Source of the DNA: Polyangiaceae bacterium
Lineage (GTDB): Bacteria > Myxococcota_A > Polyangia > Polyangiales > Polyangiaceae
Assembly: GCA_029261965.1 (NCBI GenBank)
Contig: JAJDAH010000077.1
Coordinates: forward strand, 1-63,248
Reading direction: 5' to 3'
Length of the DNA stretch: 63,248 nt
Under the pieces are notes generated by a model. The model searched no databases, was not told where the DNA came from, and saw only the letters and a program-made list of their open reading frames with translations. The position numbers were made by a program, and so were the translations under genes. Shown here piece by piece: positions 62,693 through 63,248 of the stretch. The number at the start of each line of letters is the position of its first letter. Within the stretch, counting starts at the first letter, position 1.

Positions 62693-63248
62693 GTGACCCG
62701 CGCGCCTCATCCGCCTCGCAAACGAAAAGAAACCGCACGGCGCGCCGAGCCCGGCGCCGTACCGGGAACCTTGAGCGTGAATCCCGACGAGCACGGGACG
62801 GTGATCCGTTGCCACTCCTACGGCCCCGACGAGATGGTCTCCGAAGTCGTCGAGGACCCCGATCAACTCGGTGCACTGGTCGAAAAGTGGCCGGTGACGT
62901 GGATCGATGTCGACGGCCTGGGCGACGTCGAGAAGTTGGAAAAGCTCGCCGACGTCGTCGGTTTGCATCGCCTGGCGCTCGCGGACGTCGTCAACGTCAA
63001 CCAGCGACCGAAAGTCGAGCCCTACGGTGAACAGCTCTTCATCGTCGTACGCATGGTTTCGTACGACGGCTGCATCGAAACCGAGCAACTCAGCATTTTC
63101 GCCGGCAAGAACTTCGTCATCACCTTCCAGGGCGAGCGCCCCGGTGACAGCTTGAACCCCGTCCGGGAGCGGCTGCGCCAGGGGCACGGCCGGATCCGGG
63201 GTTCCGGAGCGGACTACCTGACCTACGCGCTCGTCGACGCCGTCGTCG
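62693..63248 (+). CDS. corA: CorA-like Mg2+/Co2+ channel, N-terminal part
   Basis: The frame from GTG 62693 stays open to the window edge (185 codons). After a short basic leader it shows V-T-W-I-D-V-D-G-L-G-D, L-H-R-L-A-L-A-D-V-V-N-V-N-Q-R-P-K-V-E, Q-L-S-I-F-A-G-K-N-F-V-I-T-F-Q, the conserved cytoplasmic domain of CorA. The pore helices and G-M-N motif lie outside the window. TTG 62771 or GTG 62777 are later possible starts. Confidence 0.93.
   Translation, partial: MTRAPHPPRKRKETARRAEPGAVPGTLSVNPDEHGTVIRCHSYGPDEMVSEVVEDPDQLGALVEKWPVTWIDVDGLGDVEKLEKLADVVGLHRLALADVVNVNQRPKVEPYGEQLFIVVRMVSYDGCIETEQLSIFAGKNFVITFQGERPGDSLNPVRERLRQGHGRIRGSGADYLTYALVDAVV

Overview
The window is high-GC DNA from a predatory-type or soil deltaproteobacterium, most likely a Myxococcota member of the Polyangia. 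The evidence is several Hanks-type Ser/Thr kinases, at least two proteins with a MYXO-CTERM-like tail, many lipoproteins that begin with a Gly/Ala/Thr/Ser-rich linker, Cys-rich MopE-like repeats, and frequent GTG/TTG starts. Genes are densely packed and often overlap by a few bases. No mobile element, CRISPR array, rRNA or tRNA was recognised. The assignment to a group is inference from gene content.

Layout. Positions 1-2.6 kb: glyA and bacterioferritin (bfr), facing a bacterioferritin-associated ferredoxin (bfd) across a Fur-box-like site. 2.7-9.6 kb: a giant kinase-ATPase-TPR protein, a small membrane protein, and a kinase translationally coupled to hemL. 9.6-14.5 kb: a fused AmiE-like/NamZ-like cell-wall hydrolase, a small His-Gly-Ser repeat peptide gene just upstream of it, and glyS. 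14.6-18.4 kb: a 1.2-thousand-residue Cys-rich secreted protein. 18.5-24.2 kb: hslO, an SPL-like radical SAM protein with an unknown 600-residue partner, and thiC. 24.3-30.6 kb: M28 peptidase, lgt with a strange charged tail, yceI/LysR pair, dapA-dapB. 30.7-36.2 kb: a beta-helix MYXO-CTERM protein, an SDR, rsmB-rseP. 36.2-45.8 kb: phosphatase, M19-like protein, NAGPA-like protein, alkaline-phosphatase-superfamily protein, polysaccharide deacetylase, NnrU family protein and two lipoproteins. 45.9-53.2 kb: DNA alkylation repair pair (ogt, ada/alkA), an intergenic repeat field, aldo/keto reductase, a voltage-gated channel, CPBP protease, a Rieske oxygenase and a secreted protein. 53.3-63.2 kb: a secreted metalloprotease with its small lipoprotein, a repeat lipoprotein, a pseudokinase / TPR / Cys-rich lipoprotein / active kinase group, and the start of corA.

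Most interesting signals: (1) a (His-Gly-Ser)11 peptide gene whose stop overlaps the apparent non-canonical start of a lipoprotein-like AmiE-NamZ fusion; (2) a pseudokinase and an active kinase four genes apart that end in the same R-aromatic-RPSG-aliphatic motif; (3) a one-domain voltage-gated channel with the filter TLEDWTD, which resembles calcium-selective engineered channels; (4) an AT-rich promoter overlaid by two identical-architecture operators 22 bp apart, with no gene in the sense direction; (5) an Lgt with an acidic then lysine-rich tail; (6) an M19 dipeptidase relative without its first metal-binding motif.
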